64,000 bases of DNA, from the NCBI RefSeq assembly GCF_031628175.1, contig NZ_JAVLVT010000005.1, forward strand, positions 558,001-622,000. Direction: 5' to 3'. The translations under genes and the position numbers were made by a program. The notes below the pieces were generated by a model. The model was not told where the DNA came from. It did not search any database and was given only the letters and a program-made list of their open reading frames with translations. Shown piece after piece: positions 33,491-40,644 of this stretch. How positions within the stretch are numbered: the stretch's first letter is position 1; the number at the start of each line of letters is the position of its first letter. The stretch is from Lipingzhangella_A rawalii. GTDB lineage: Bacteria > Actinomycetota > Actinomycetes > Streptosporangiales > Streptosporangiaceae.

Positions 33491-33727
33491 GTGTCCCGCG
33501 TCTGTCAGGTCACCGGGAAACACCCGAGCTTCGGCAACAACGTTTCCCACTCCAACCAGCGAACCCGCCGCCGCTTCAACCCCAACATCCAGAACAAGCG
33601 CTACTGGCTGCCCAGCGAGGGCCGTTTCGTGCGGCTACGACTCAGCACCGCAGGAATGCGGATCATCGACCGGCGCGGCATCGAACCCGTCGTTGCCGAG
33701 ATCCGGGCGCGAGGCGGGAAGGTCTGA
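33491..33727 (+). CDS. rpmB: 50S ribosomal protein L28, zinc-independent (C-minus) paralogue
   Basis: 78 residues. The L28 body is clear: VTGKHPSFGNNVSHSNQRT, RRFNPNIQNKRYWLPSEGRF and STAGMRIIDRRGIEPV. The zinc-ligand CxxC at the N-terminus is lost (RVCQVTGK), which marks the C-minus form made under zinc starvation to free zinc from ribosomes. GTG 33491 has AAGGAGG at 33478-33484. It sits behind a Zur box with rpsN 4 bp downstream. Confidence 0.93.
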   Translation: MSRVCQVTGKHPSFGNNVSHSNQRTRRRFNPNIQNKRYWLPSEGRFVRLRLSTAGMRIIDRRGIEPVVAEIRARGGKV

Positions 33728-33731
33728 CGTC

Positions 33732-34037
33732 ATGGCCAAGAAGAGCAAGATCGCGCGCAATCTCCAGCGGCAGCGTACGGTCGAACGGTACGCCGAACGT
33801 CGCGCGGAACTGAAGCGCCTCATCGCCCACCCCGACACCGACGCCGACACTCGCGCCGCCGCCGTGCAGACGCTGAATAAGCAGCCCCGCGACGCCAGCC
33901 GAACCCGGGTGCGCAACCGCGACAGTGTGGACGGGCGTCCCCGCGGATACCTGCGCAAGGCCGGGGTTTCCCGCATCCGGTTTCGCGAGTTGGCCCATCG
34001 CGGGGAACTTCCCGGGATCACCAAATCCAGTTGGTGA
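33732..34037 (+). CDS. rpsN: 30S ribosomal protein S14, zinc-independent (C-minus) paralogue
   Basis: 101 residues, the long S14 type without the CxxC zinc pairs. It shows MAKKSKIARNLQRQ, then RNRDSVDGRPRGYLRK, FRELAHRGELPG and the terminal KSSW. It lies 4 bp after rpmB and is surely co-transcribed under Zur. Companion paralogues L33 and L31, often in the same operon in actinobacteria, are absent here. Confidence 0.94.
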   Translation: MAKKSKIARNLQRQRTVERYAERRAELKRLIAHPDTDADTRAAAVQTLNKQPRDASRTRVRNRDSVDGRPRGYLRKAGVSRIRFRELAHRGELPGITKSSW

Positions 34038-34066
34038 CCGCGGTGCGGCACCGGAGCTGACCAGCG

Positions 34067-34180
34067 GTCCAGGTCCGAACTTCCGGCCCGTGCTAGGGAC
34101 CATTCCTCCGGTTCCCCCAGGACCGCCGCACCCCTCGTCCCGTGGGCGGCGCGGCACACCGCGGTGGTTCGGACCTGGAC
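34067..34180. repeat. long-range 14-bp inverted repeat downstream of rpsN
   Basis: GTCCAGGTCCGAAC at 34067-34080 and its exact complement at 34167-34180 are separated by 86 bp. A further CGCT pairing is possible across a 6-nt bulge. It is non-coding and could fold into one long stem in the rpsN 3' region, or be a remnant of a small element. Confidence 0.7.
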
Positions 34181-34200
34181 AGGCGCCGCTCCTCGCCGAT

Positions 34201-34224
34201 GCCCGGGGATGATCATCCCCGGGC
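34201..34224. terminator. bidirectional terminator between rpsN and the anti-sigma gene
   Basis: A 24-bp perfect palindrome, GCCCGGGGATGA followed by its complement, gives a 10-bp stem with a 4-nt loop. It lies between the two converging genes. Confidence 0.75.
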
Positions 34225-34250
34225 CGGCGTGCGCCCGCGCTCCAGTTCCG

Positions 34251-34943
34251 TCAGAACGGCACGGTCAGGAACTCGGTGTGCTCCACGTTCCGGACCACGA
34301 CCGAGGCAACCTCCTCGGGACGCACATCCACCAGACCACCGGGCTCACTGCCCTCCTCCGCGGCCTCGGGAGTCACCGTCCACTCCGCGGCTACCGTGCT
34401 CGTGCCATCCTCGGCCAGAACCACGATTTCACAGTCCTCGCCCGCCGGAAGCCCCGTGATCAGCGAGTCCACCTGGGTCCCGTCCTCGGAGGGAGCCAAG
34501 GCCACCGTCGCCGCGGCACCCGTGTCCGGGTTTTCCTGCGCAGCGACCACCGTTCCCGCGTCCAGCTCCGGCACCGCCGGCTCCTCACCGGAGCCGGCCC
34601 CCAGAGCCGCACCCACCGCCAGGCTTCCGCCGATCAGGACCACGCCCGCCAGCACGGCCACCGCCGTCAGGACGAACCACTGGCGCCGGGACTGGTGTAG
34701 TCGCTGGGAACGCACCTGACGCACCGTACGCTGCAACGGCAGATCGTTCTCCGGTGGCCCGTCGAGCAGGGCCTCGGGGGGAAGCTCGCCCAGCGCCTCG
34801 CGCACCTGACGCAGTTCCGAGACCTCGTCCCGGCACCGTGCGCATTCCTCCAGGTGCGCCTCCACCTGCGTGCTCTCCTGCACGTCGAGAGTGCCCAGGA
34901 CGTAGGCACCGAGCAGGTGACTGTCGTGCTCGGTCGTGCTCAT
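34251..34943 (-). CDS. zinc-type anti-sigma factor, membrane-anchored
   Basis: 230 residues. The N-terminal zinc anti-sigma domain has the H-x3-C-x2-C motif (HLEECARC, near residues 31-38). A single membrane helix (WFVLTAVAVLAGVVLIGGSLAVG, given only in outline, about residues 88-110) leads to an acidic extracytoplasmic domain of about 115 residues of the RskA C-terminal type (SLITGLPAGEDCEIVVLAEDG). The ATG at 34943 overlaps the sigma gene stop by 4 bp. It would hold the ECF sigma factor inactive until an envelope signal releases it. Confidence 0.9.
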   Translation of the reverse strand: MSTTEHDSHLLGAYVLGTLDVQESTQVEAHLEECARCRDEVSELRQVREALGELPPEALLDGPPENDLPLQRTVRQVRSQRLHQSRRQWFVLTAVAVLAGVVLIGGSLAVGAALGAGSGEEPAVPELDAGTVVAAQENPDTGAAATVALAPSEDGTQVDSLITGLPAGEDCEIVVLAEDGTSTVAAEWTVTPEAAEEGSEPGGLVDVRPEEVASVVVRNVEHTEFLTVPF

Positions 34944-35497
34944 CCCATCACCCCCGTGCGGCTGGCCGTGCGCTCTCCACGTTCGCCCAGGATGCGGCGT
35001 AGGGCCTGCAAGGCATAGTGCGAACGCGACTTGACTGTACCCGGCGGTACGGAAAGTTCCTCGGCCGCCTCGGCCACGGTGCGGCCCTGGAGATAGATCT
35101 GGACGAGCACCTCCCGATGCTCGACCGACAGCTGTTCCAGCGCCTCCAGCACCGTGATCATGTCGACCACGCCCTGGGCGTGATCCCCGGTCGCGGCGAG
35201 CCCCGGGGATTCGGCGACCTCGGCCGGTCGGGACGAGCGGGCCCGCGCCCGGTCCGTCACGATGTTTCGGGTCACCGTCAACAGCCATCCACGCACCGAG
35301 CCGCGCCCGTTGGTGAGCACGTCCGGATGCCGCCAGGCACGGATGAGGGTCTCCTGAAGCACATCCTCGGCGATGGCGACATCGCCGGTGAGTCTGGTCG
35401 CATAGGCGAGCACCGCGCGACCGTGCTCGTTGTACAGCGAGCGGATCAGCGCCTCGTCGCCAGACGAGCGCCGGGCACGTCTGCCCGTCATCGCCAT
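34940..35497 (-). CDS. ECF-type RNA polymerase sigma factor
   Basis: 185 residues. It shows region 2 (LIRSLYNEHGRAVLAYATRLTGD, then EDVLQETLIRAWRHPDVL and VRGWLLTVTRNIVTDRAR) and region 4 (LEQLSVEHREVLVQIYLQGRTVAEAAEELSVPPGTVKSR, in parts). It resembles SigK/SigL-type factors partnered with RskA-like anti-sigmas. ATG 35497 was chosen for its GGAGGG ribosome site; ATG 35491 is an alternative. It is co-directional with a lipoprotein gene 179 bp upstream, a possible target or sensor. Confidence 0.92.
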   Translation of the reverse strand: MAMTGRRARRSSGDEALIRSLYNEHGRAVLAYATRLTGDVAIAEDVLQETLIRAWRHPDVLTNGRGSVRGWLLTVTRNIVTDRARARSSRPAEVAESPGLAATGDHAQGVVDMITVLEALEQLSVEHREVLVQIYLQGRTVAEAAEELSVPPGTVKSRSHYALQALRRILGERGERTASRTGVMG

Positions 35498-35676
35498 CCA
35501 CGCCCTCCGATCACGCCGCTGGCCGGCGGCGTCAGGGGATCGAACACGCCCCGCGCGCGTCCGGTCCTCGAACCGCAGGCTCACTTCGGCCGTGGCCCCG
35601 CCCGAGAACGCCCTCAGCATGGCGTGACAGCGCCCACCTGAGCAAGTCCCGCGGGGCCCGGCCGTTCCGGTCCGCC

Positions 35677-36669
35677 TCAGTACGCTGTGTCTTCGTCGTC
35701 GCTGTCTCCGTCTTCGTCGGCGCCGTGTCCGCCGTGCCCGCTCGTGCCCGCCTCGACAGCCGCACCATCGGGGGTGACGGCATACCAGCTGCCGTCCACA
35801 CCGTGCCCCGTGGCCGCACCGGGGGCGTCGTCCCCGGCGTAGCGGTACAACGGCCACCCGCCCAGCGTCACCTGGTCGAGAGCACCGTCCCGAGCCACGG
35901 CGTCGAAGGCCGCAGGGTCCACGCCGTCGTAGCTGAACTCCGCCATATCCAACACCGGCGGCCAGGTGTCGGCACAGTCGTCGTAGCAGTGCGTCTGGGA
36001 CGGCTCGGACCGGTCCTCGTCCCAGCGGTACAGCGTGTAGCCCTCATCATCCACGAGGATCTCCCCCAACTCGGGATGCTCCCAGGCCTCGAATCCCAGC
36101 GGACAGTATCCTTCCGTCCAGCCCTGCGCATTCGCCTTGGTGCCCAGCGGGCTGACGGCGTACCAGTCCCCGTCCGCGCCCTCGCCCTCCACCTGTCCCG
36201 GAGTGTCTTCGGCGTGCCGGTACAGGGGCCACCCGTCCAGGGTGACCTGCTCGACACCGTCGCCGCGGATGATGCTGCCCAGCAGGGACTCGTCCCCGTC
36301 GAAGTCGGTGTCGTCGGTGCTCCGGACCGGCGGCCACTGCTCGGCACAATCATCCAGGCAGGCCGACTCCCCCGAGGAGGGGTCATCTCGGTCGTACCGG
36401 TAGAGGCGGTACCCGTCCGCATCGGCGACCACTTCGCCCAGTTCCGGATCGCCGGTGATGTTCAGCGCGTGGCGCAGCGCCTGTCCGTCGGGACTGTCCT
36501 CGTTCGTCGAGGCCCCGGATCCCTCGTAGGAGTCCGGGTGGTCCTGCCCGGTGTCCGCGGGGGTGTCCTCGCCCGACAGCCCGGGGATCTCCACTCCCTG
36601 GCAGGCGGTGGTCAGGGCCAGGCCGGTGGTGGCCAGAGCGATGGTGAGCCTCTGGGGGATGCGCTGCAT
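35677..36669 (-). CDS. lipoprotein with two 'secreted repeat of unknown function' domains
   Basis: 330 residues. The signal peptide ends in lipobox TTAC (Cys near 23). Two homologous repeats follow at about residues 70-165 and 195-300: each has a GYxLYRxDxD start, a C-x3-C-A-x-x-W-P-P-V motif (CLDDCAEQWPPV and CYDDCADTWPPV), GWPLYR and a final WYAVxPxG. The C-terminus is a His/Gly then Asp/Glu tail. The family is known in actinobacteria but has no established function. It is transcribed towards the ECF sigma factor gene, so a three-gene unit is likely. Confidence 0.88.
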   Translation of the reverse strand: MQRIPQRLTIALATTGLALTTACQGVEIPGLSGEDTPADTGQDHPDSYEGSGASTNEDSPDGQALRHALNITGDPELGEVVADADGYRLYRYDRDDPSSGESACLDDCAEQWPPVRSTDDTDFDGDESLLGSIIRGDGVEQVTLDGWPLYRHAEDTPGQVEGEGADGDWYAVSPLGTKANAQGWTEGYCPLGFEAWEHPELGEILVDDEGYTLYRWDEDRSEPSQTHCYDDCADTWPPVLDMAEFSYDGVDPAAFDAVARDGALDQVTLGGWPLYRYAGDDAPGAATGHGVDGSWYAVTPDGAAVEAGTSGHGGHGADEDGDSDDEDTAY

Positions 36670-36842
36670 GGGGGCCTCCTCGAGTGCGGGTTCCGGGAAC
36701 CGGCGTGGCGTATGCGCAGCGACGCGGCCCGGTAGCGACTTGGTTCACTCCATACACGGCCCCGTTGTCGTGGCGGTTCACCCCGGTTCGCCCGTGCCCC
36801 GGCCCAGGCGTGGTGGCACCGCCACGGCGGCCTCCAGTGTGG

Positions 36843-38198
36843 CTAGGCCGACAGGCGCGCCGTCGTCGCTCGGTCGAGCTGGTAGCGCCGCAGCGGAACC
36901 AGACACAGCAGCATCACAACGGCCGGGAGTACCGTGCTGCCCAGCAGCATGCCGTGTAGGGCGGTCGCCGACTGGGTGACCTCCTGGCCCGCCTCCGAGG
37001 CCGCGTATCCGGACACGGCCAGGGTTCCCGCCAACAACTGGGCGCCCACCGCCTGAGCGAGCGTCTCGGTGGAGGTCCACACCCCGGTGAGCATGCCCGC
37101 CTGGTGATGCCCACCCACCGCACGGCTCACCGCCACACAGTCGCCGAGCATCGAATAGGGCAGCATTGTGCAGCCCGCATAGCCGACCCCCACCACCATC
37201 GACATGGCGATCGCCCAGGGAAGCCCGCCCAGCTGGGGGATCAGCGCCAGGCCGAACGCACCCGCAGAGAAGATCACGGCGGCCAGCACCGCCGCTCCGC
37301 GCTTGTCGAGGCGCGCGGACAGCCGGGTCCACAGCGGCATGGTCGCGACCAGCGGCAGGGTCACACACACCACCAGCAGGCTGGTGTAGGCGCCGTCGCC
37401 CAAGACGTGGGCGGTGACGTACGGGACCCCGGCCACCATCGCCCCAGCCGCCGTCATCATCAGCACGTTGGTGACCAACAGCCACCGGAAGTGCGGATGG
37501 CGCGCCGCGGCGCCCACCTGAGCCCACACGCCCTGCTGGTTGTGGGTGGGGATCACGGCCCGAACTCTGCGGGTGCCCCGCACCGTGCCCAGCATCGCAA
37601 CCAGCATCACCGTAGCCATCACCATGGCCATCGTGCGGTAGCCGGTCAGTTCGTCCTCGGCGCGGTCAACCAGTAACGGAGCGAGCGCACCCCCCAGGAG
37701 GATGGCCACACCCACGAACGCCGTGCGCCAACTCTGGAGCACCGAACGCCGATGGTAGCTGGCGGTGATCTCGCCGGGTAGGGCGACGTAGGGCACCTGA
37801 AACATGGCGGCGGCCACCGCCGCCAGGACGAAGGCCGCCAGGACGTAGGCGGCTGCGGCCGGCCCGCGCAGGGGCAGCCCCGCGAAGACGAGTACGAACA
37901 GCAGCGGCAGGGTGACCGCCCCGACCAGCATCCACGGATGTCGCGGCCCCCACCGAGACCGGGTGCGGTCGGACAGCATCCCGACATAGGGACTCGCGAC
38001 CAGGTCCACCAGCTTGGGAACCACGACCACCAGCCCGGCCAGCGCCGGGGCCACCGCAAGCGCGTCGGTGAGGTAGTACAGCAGAAGCAGCCCCGGAACC
38101 GTGTTGAACAGGCTGGTGGCCACCGCCCCCGTTCCGTACCAGGCCTGCGTGCTGCGACGCAGTTCACGATCACGGTCACGCAGACCTGGGGCGGACAC
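36843..38198 (-). CDS. MFS transporter, GPH (glycoside-pentoside-hexuronide:cation symporter)-like
   Basis: 451 residues with about 12 membrane segments. The N-terminus (YGTGAVATSLFNTVPGLLLLYYLTD, in outline) and the VASPYVGMLSDRTRSRWGPRHPW loop between helices 2 and 3 are typical of the MFS_2/GPH group. The substrate is unknown. GTG 38198 is taken as the start. It lies downstream of, and codirectional with, the conservon/oxygenase genes but behind a hairpin (38231-38252), so it probably has its own promoter. Confidence 0.85.
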   Translation of the reverse strand: MSAPGLRDRDRELRRSTQAWYGTGAVATSLFNTVPGLLLLYYLTDALAVAPALAGLVVVVPKLVDLVASPYVGMLSDRTRSRWGPRHPWMLVGAVTLPLLFVLVFAGLPLRGPAAAAYVLAAFVLAAVAAAMFQVPYVALPGEITASYHRRSVLQSWRTAFVGVAILLGGALAPLLVDRAEDELTGYRTMAMVMATVMLVAMLGTVRGTRRVRAVIPTHNQQGVWAQVGAAARHPHFRWLLVTNVLMMTAAGAMVAGVPYVTAHVLGDGAYTSLLVVCVTLPLVATMPLWTRLSARLDKRGAAVLAAVIFSAGAFGLALIPQLGGLPWAIAMSMVVGVGYAGCTMLPYSMLGDCVAVSRAVGGHHQAGMLTGVWTSTETLAQAVGAQLLAGTLAVSGYAASEAGQEVTQSATALHGMLLGSTVLPAVVMLLCLVPLRRYQLDRATTARLSA

Positions 38199-38230
38199 AC
38201 CTCACCTGCCAATCCGGTTCGCACTACGGA

Positions 38231-38252
38231 GCCGCACCCGCCCGGGTGCGGC
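38231..38252 (-). terminator. terminator downstream of the conservon/oxygenase unit
   Basis: A 9-bp perfect stem GCCGCACCC/GGGTGCGGC with a GCCC loop lies 10 bp beyond the oxygenase stop. Confidence 0.7.
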
Positions 38253-38262
38253 GTTCTATGTT

Positions 38263-39186
38263 CTACTCGGAGCGACCGTCCTGGGCCTCGACCTCGGACT
38301 GGTTCGCCCCCGCCTGCTCGTGCGGCACCGGGCACCCGGCCGGGAAGGTCCCCATCTGACGCACGTCGAAGCCGTTCGGGTAGCTGCGGAAGTTCGGGTT
38401 GTCCTCCGGCCAGAACGGCTCGGTGCGGGGCCGCATGAACCGCACGATCCAGGCACGTGTGCGCAGTGCGGAGCGGGCGGCCCAGCGCCACGCCGCACTC
38501 GGCCGGTCGTAGCGGAACGCCTCGATCAGCGAGTCGTCGATCAGGGCCAGGGTGAATTTGCGCATGACTCCGGCCATGCGCGGTGAGTAGAAGCTGGCCA
38601 TGAGATCCAGGGTGGCGTCGGACACGGCCCGGGCCCCCGGGGTGTAGGCGAAGTGTTCCCGCTCGTAGTCGTCGAGCAGCCGCTCGAATCCGGCGTAGTC
38701 CTCCGGAATGTCGCGGATCCCCATGTAGTGGCCCATGAGCCGGTAGTAGTGCACCGTGGACGCGATCTCGTGTTCGGTCAACCGGCGCCAGCCGAAGCCG
38801 CAGTCGTTGAGCCAGCGCACCGGCATCACCACAAACGCGCTCAGCACGTAGCGGTAGTCGTCGTTACTGATGTCATAGGAGCGGTGCATCTGGTTCATGC
38901 GCTTGAGGGCTTCTCGCCCCTCACCCTCGGTGAACCCGTAGCGCAGCATCGTACCGAGCAGCAGGCCGGTGTCGTCGTAACGCTTCTGGGGCCGCTCGGT
39001 GAACTCCCCGGTCTGGTACAGCAACTCCCCGATGCTGGGAACCGCGTAGGTACGGTACAACGCCAGCCCCAACGCCCGGTTCATGTCCCACGGGAACTCG
39101 TGGGCGGTAAGGATCTGACGGATCCGGACGCAGTCCTCCTTGGCGTCGAGACGGTGGATCGTGTCACGCCACTCGAAACGTCGCAT
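38263..39186 (-). CDS. MpaB/DUF2236-family haem oxygenase-like protein
   Basis: 307 residues. The DUF2236 family includes the haem b-containing latex-clearing protein Lcp and mycophenolate MpaB. Family blocks seen are FPWDMNRALGLALYRTYAVPSIGELL, RYDDTGLLLGTMLRYG, MNQMHRSYDISNDDYRYVLSAF and DDYEREHFAYTPGARAVSDATLDL (in parts), with conserved His residues as candidate haem ligands. No signal peptide, so probably cytoplasmic. ATG 39186 has GGAG seven bases upstream. It lies 50 bp after cvnD on the same strand, in the place where some conservons carry a cytochrome P450. Confidence 0.87.
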   Translation of the reverse strand: MRRFEWRDTIHRLDAKEDCVRIRQILTAHEFPWDMNRALGLALYRTYAVPSIGELLYQTGEFTERPQKRYDDTGLLLGTMLRYGFTEGEGREALKRMNQMHRSYDISNDDYRYVLSAFVVMPVRWLNDCGFGWRRLTEHEIASTVHYYRLMGHYMGIRDIPEDYAGFERLLDDYEREHFAYTPGARAVSDATLDLMASFYSPRMAGVMRKFTLALIDDSLIEAFRYDRPSAAWRWAARSALRTRAWIVRFMRPRTEPFWPEDNPNFRSYPNGFDVRQMGTFPAGCPVPHEQAGANQSEVEAQDGRSE

Positions 39187-39236
39187 GCGCAAACTCCAAC
39201 TGTGGGGGGAACGGACAGGGTGAATTCACGGTCGAC

Positions 39237-39869
39237 TCACGGGCAGCGTGTAGCCCCGTCCGTAGCCACAGCCGGTGGGCCGGAGGGGGCGGACAGCCGC
39301 TGGAGCGCATGCTCCAGCAACGTTCGCAGCACGACGATCCCGGAGTCACGCTCCCGAGCATCGCACAGGACGATCGGGATCTCCGGAGACAGGGCGAGCG
39401 CGTCCCGAACCTCGCTGGTGGTGTAGCGTTCGGCCTCGTCGAAGAGGTTCACGGCGAGCACGAACGGGAATCCGCGCTGCTCCACAAAGTCCACCGCGGC
39501 GAAGCAGTCGGCCAGCCGACGGGTGTCCGCCAGGACCACCACACCCAAGGCCCCGTGTGCCAGGTCGTCCCACATGAACCAGAACCGGTCCTGGCCCGGG
39601 GTGCCGAACAGATACAGCATCAGCTGGTCCCCGAGGGAGATCTTGCCGAAGTCCAGGGCGACCGTGGTGGTGTTCTTCGCCGCCACCCCGGTGAGGTCGT
39701 CGACGTCTCCGGAAGCGACCGTGAGTAGTTCCTCGGTGCGCAGCGGCGCGATGTCGCTCACCGAGCGCACCATGGTGGTCTTACCGACACCGAAACCACC
39801 AGCGATCAGGATCTTGGTGGAGGATGGCAGAGTGGCCCGTGCCGGGGGCTCAGAGCCGTTGGATGCCAT
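39237..39869 (-). CDS. cvnD: conservon GTP-binding protein CvnD
   Basis: 210 residues, a small Ras-like GTPase. P-loop GGFGVGKTT (24-32), switch region with the conserved T in TTTVALDFG, G3 as FGTPGQ and G4 as NLFD. CvnD works with CvnA, B and C in membrane-associated signalling that controls development and metabolism in Streptomyces. ATG 39869 overlaps the cvnC stop by 20 bp, the normal arrangement. Confidence 0.94.
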   Translation of the reverse strand: MASNGSEPPARATLPSSTKILIAGGFGVGKTTMVRSVSDIAPLRTEELLTVASGDVDDLTGVAAKNTTTVALDFGKISLGDQLMLYLFGTPGQDRFWFMWDDLAHGALGVVVLADTRRLADCFAAVDFVEQRGFPFVLAVNLFDEAERYTTSEVRDALALSPEIPIVLCDARERDSGIVVLRTLLEHALQRLSAPSGPPAVATDGATRCP

Positions 39870-40218
39870 CGAGTACCGCCTCCAACATCTCCCGACGTGC
39901 GGGATTCTCCTGGGGATTGCGCGTGTGGACCTGGCCACGGGTGGCCAGGTCGGCAACGAGGATCTTGACCACGGCCACCGGTAAGTCCAGGCGGGCCGCC
40001 AGCTCGGCCACGGACATGGGGGCATGGCACAGGCGCAGGATCGACAGCTGCTCGGGTTCCAGACTGTTCGGCTCTGCTGCCTCGGTCGTGCTGGCCACGA
40101 CCACGCTGATCATCGTCAGCTGGGCACCAGAAGCGTGCTGTCGGCCACTGGTGAGGACGTACGGTCGCACGAGCGCATCGTCGTCGTCCGGCGACGGTGG
40201 CGGACCTGGATCCGTCAT
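39850..40218 (-). CDS. cvnC: conservon protein CvnC (DUF742)
   Basis: 122 residues, one DUF742 winged-helix-like domain: LVRPYVLTSGR, then LEPEQLSILRLCHAPMSVAELAARLDLPVAVVKILVADL (in parts). The N-terminus is a Pro/Asp-rich tail. It lies 3 bp after cvnB. Confidence 0.95.
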   Translation of the reverse strand: MTDPGPPPSPDDDDALVRPYVLTSGRQHASGAQLTMISVVVASTTEAAEPNSLEPEQLSILRLCHAPMSVAELAARLDLPVAVVKILVADLATRGQVHTRNPQENPARREMLEAVLDGIQRL

Positions 40219-40221
40219 GGC

Positions 40222-40644
40222 TCAGGAGGCTCCGGACGACTCGGGCGCACCGAGTGTCTGCCGGTCGGAGGTCTCCAGAGTTGACCCCACCCGGTTGACG
40301 AAGGCGTTCAGCTCGTAGGCGATCAGACCAATGTTGGCCTCGGCCTCCGCGAGAACCGCGAGGCAGGCACCATTGCCCGCGGCGGTGACCAGTAGATAGG
40401 CGCGCTCCATCTCCACCACACTCTGGAGTACCTGGCCGCTGTGAAAGTGCTCGCCCGCCCCGCGCGCCAGGCTGTGTAGTCCAGAGGCCAGGGCGGCCAG
40501 ATGCTCGGCGTCCTCGGTGGGCAACTCGCTTGAGGACCCCAGTAGGAGACCGTCCGCTGACAGCAGCACGGCCGCCGTCGTTCCGGCCGCCCGCTCGAGG
40601 AGCTGGTCCAAGAGCCAGTCCAACTGGCCGATGTCGGTGCTCAT
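40222..40644 (-). CDS. cvnB: conservon roadblock/LC7 protein CvnB
   Basis: 140 residues, a roadblock/LC7 fold: LDWLLDQLLERAAGTTAAVLLSADGLLLG, then YLLVTAAGNGACLAVLA and IGLIAYELNAFVNRVG. In the MglB-like family such proteins act on small GTPases, here probably CvnD. The ATG overlaps the cvnA stop by 4 bp. Confidence 0.95.
   Translation of the reverse strand: MSTDIGQLDWLLDQLLERAAGTTAAVLLSADGLLLGSSSELPTEDAEHLAALASGLHSLARGAGEHFHSGQVLQSVVEMERAYLLVTAAGNGACLAVLAEAEANIGLIAYELNAFVNRVGSTLETSDRQTLGAPESSGAS

Noticed and set aside
34251..35501. Possible single sigma/anti-sigma fusion frame
   Set aside because: The anti-sigma frame is open further upstream by chance; the sigma factor is encoded in another frame with its own start and a 4-bp overlap.
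32288..36000. Prophage or integrated element carrying XRE, Uma2 and ECF genes
   Set aside because: No integrase, att duplications, tRNA target or phage structural genes; composition is like the rest of the window.
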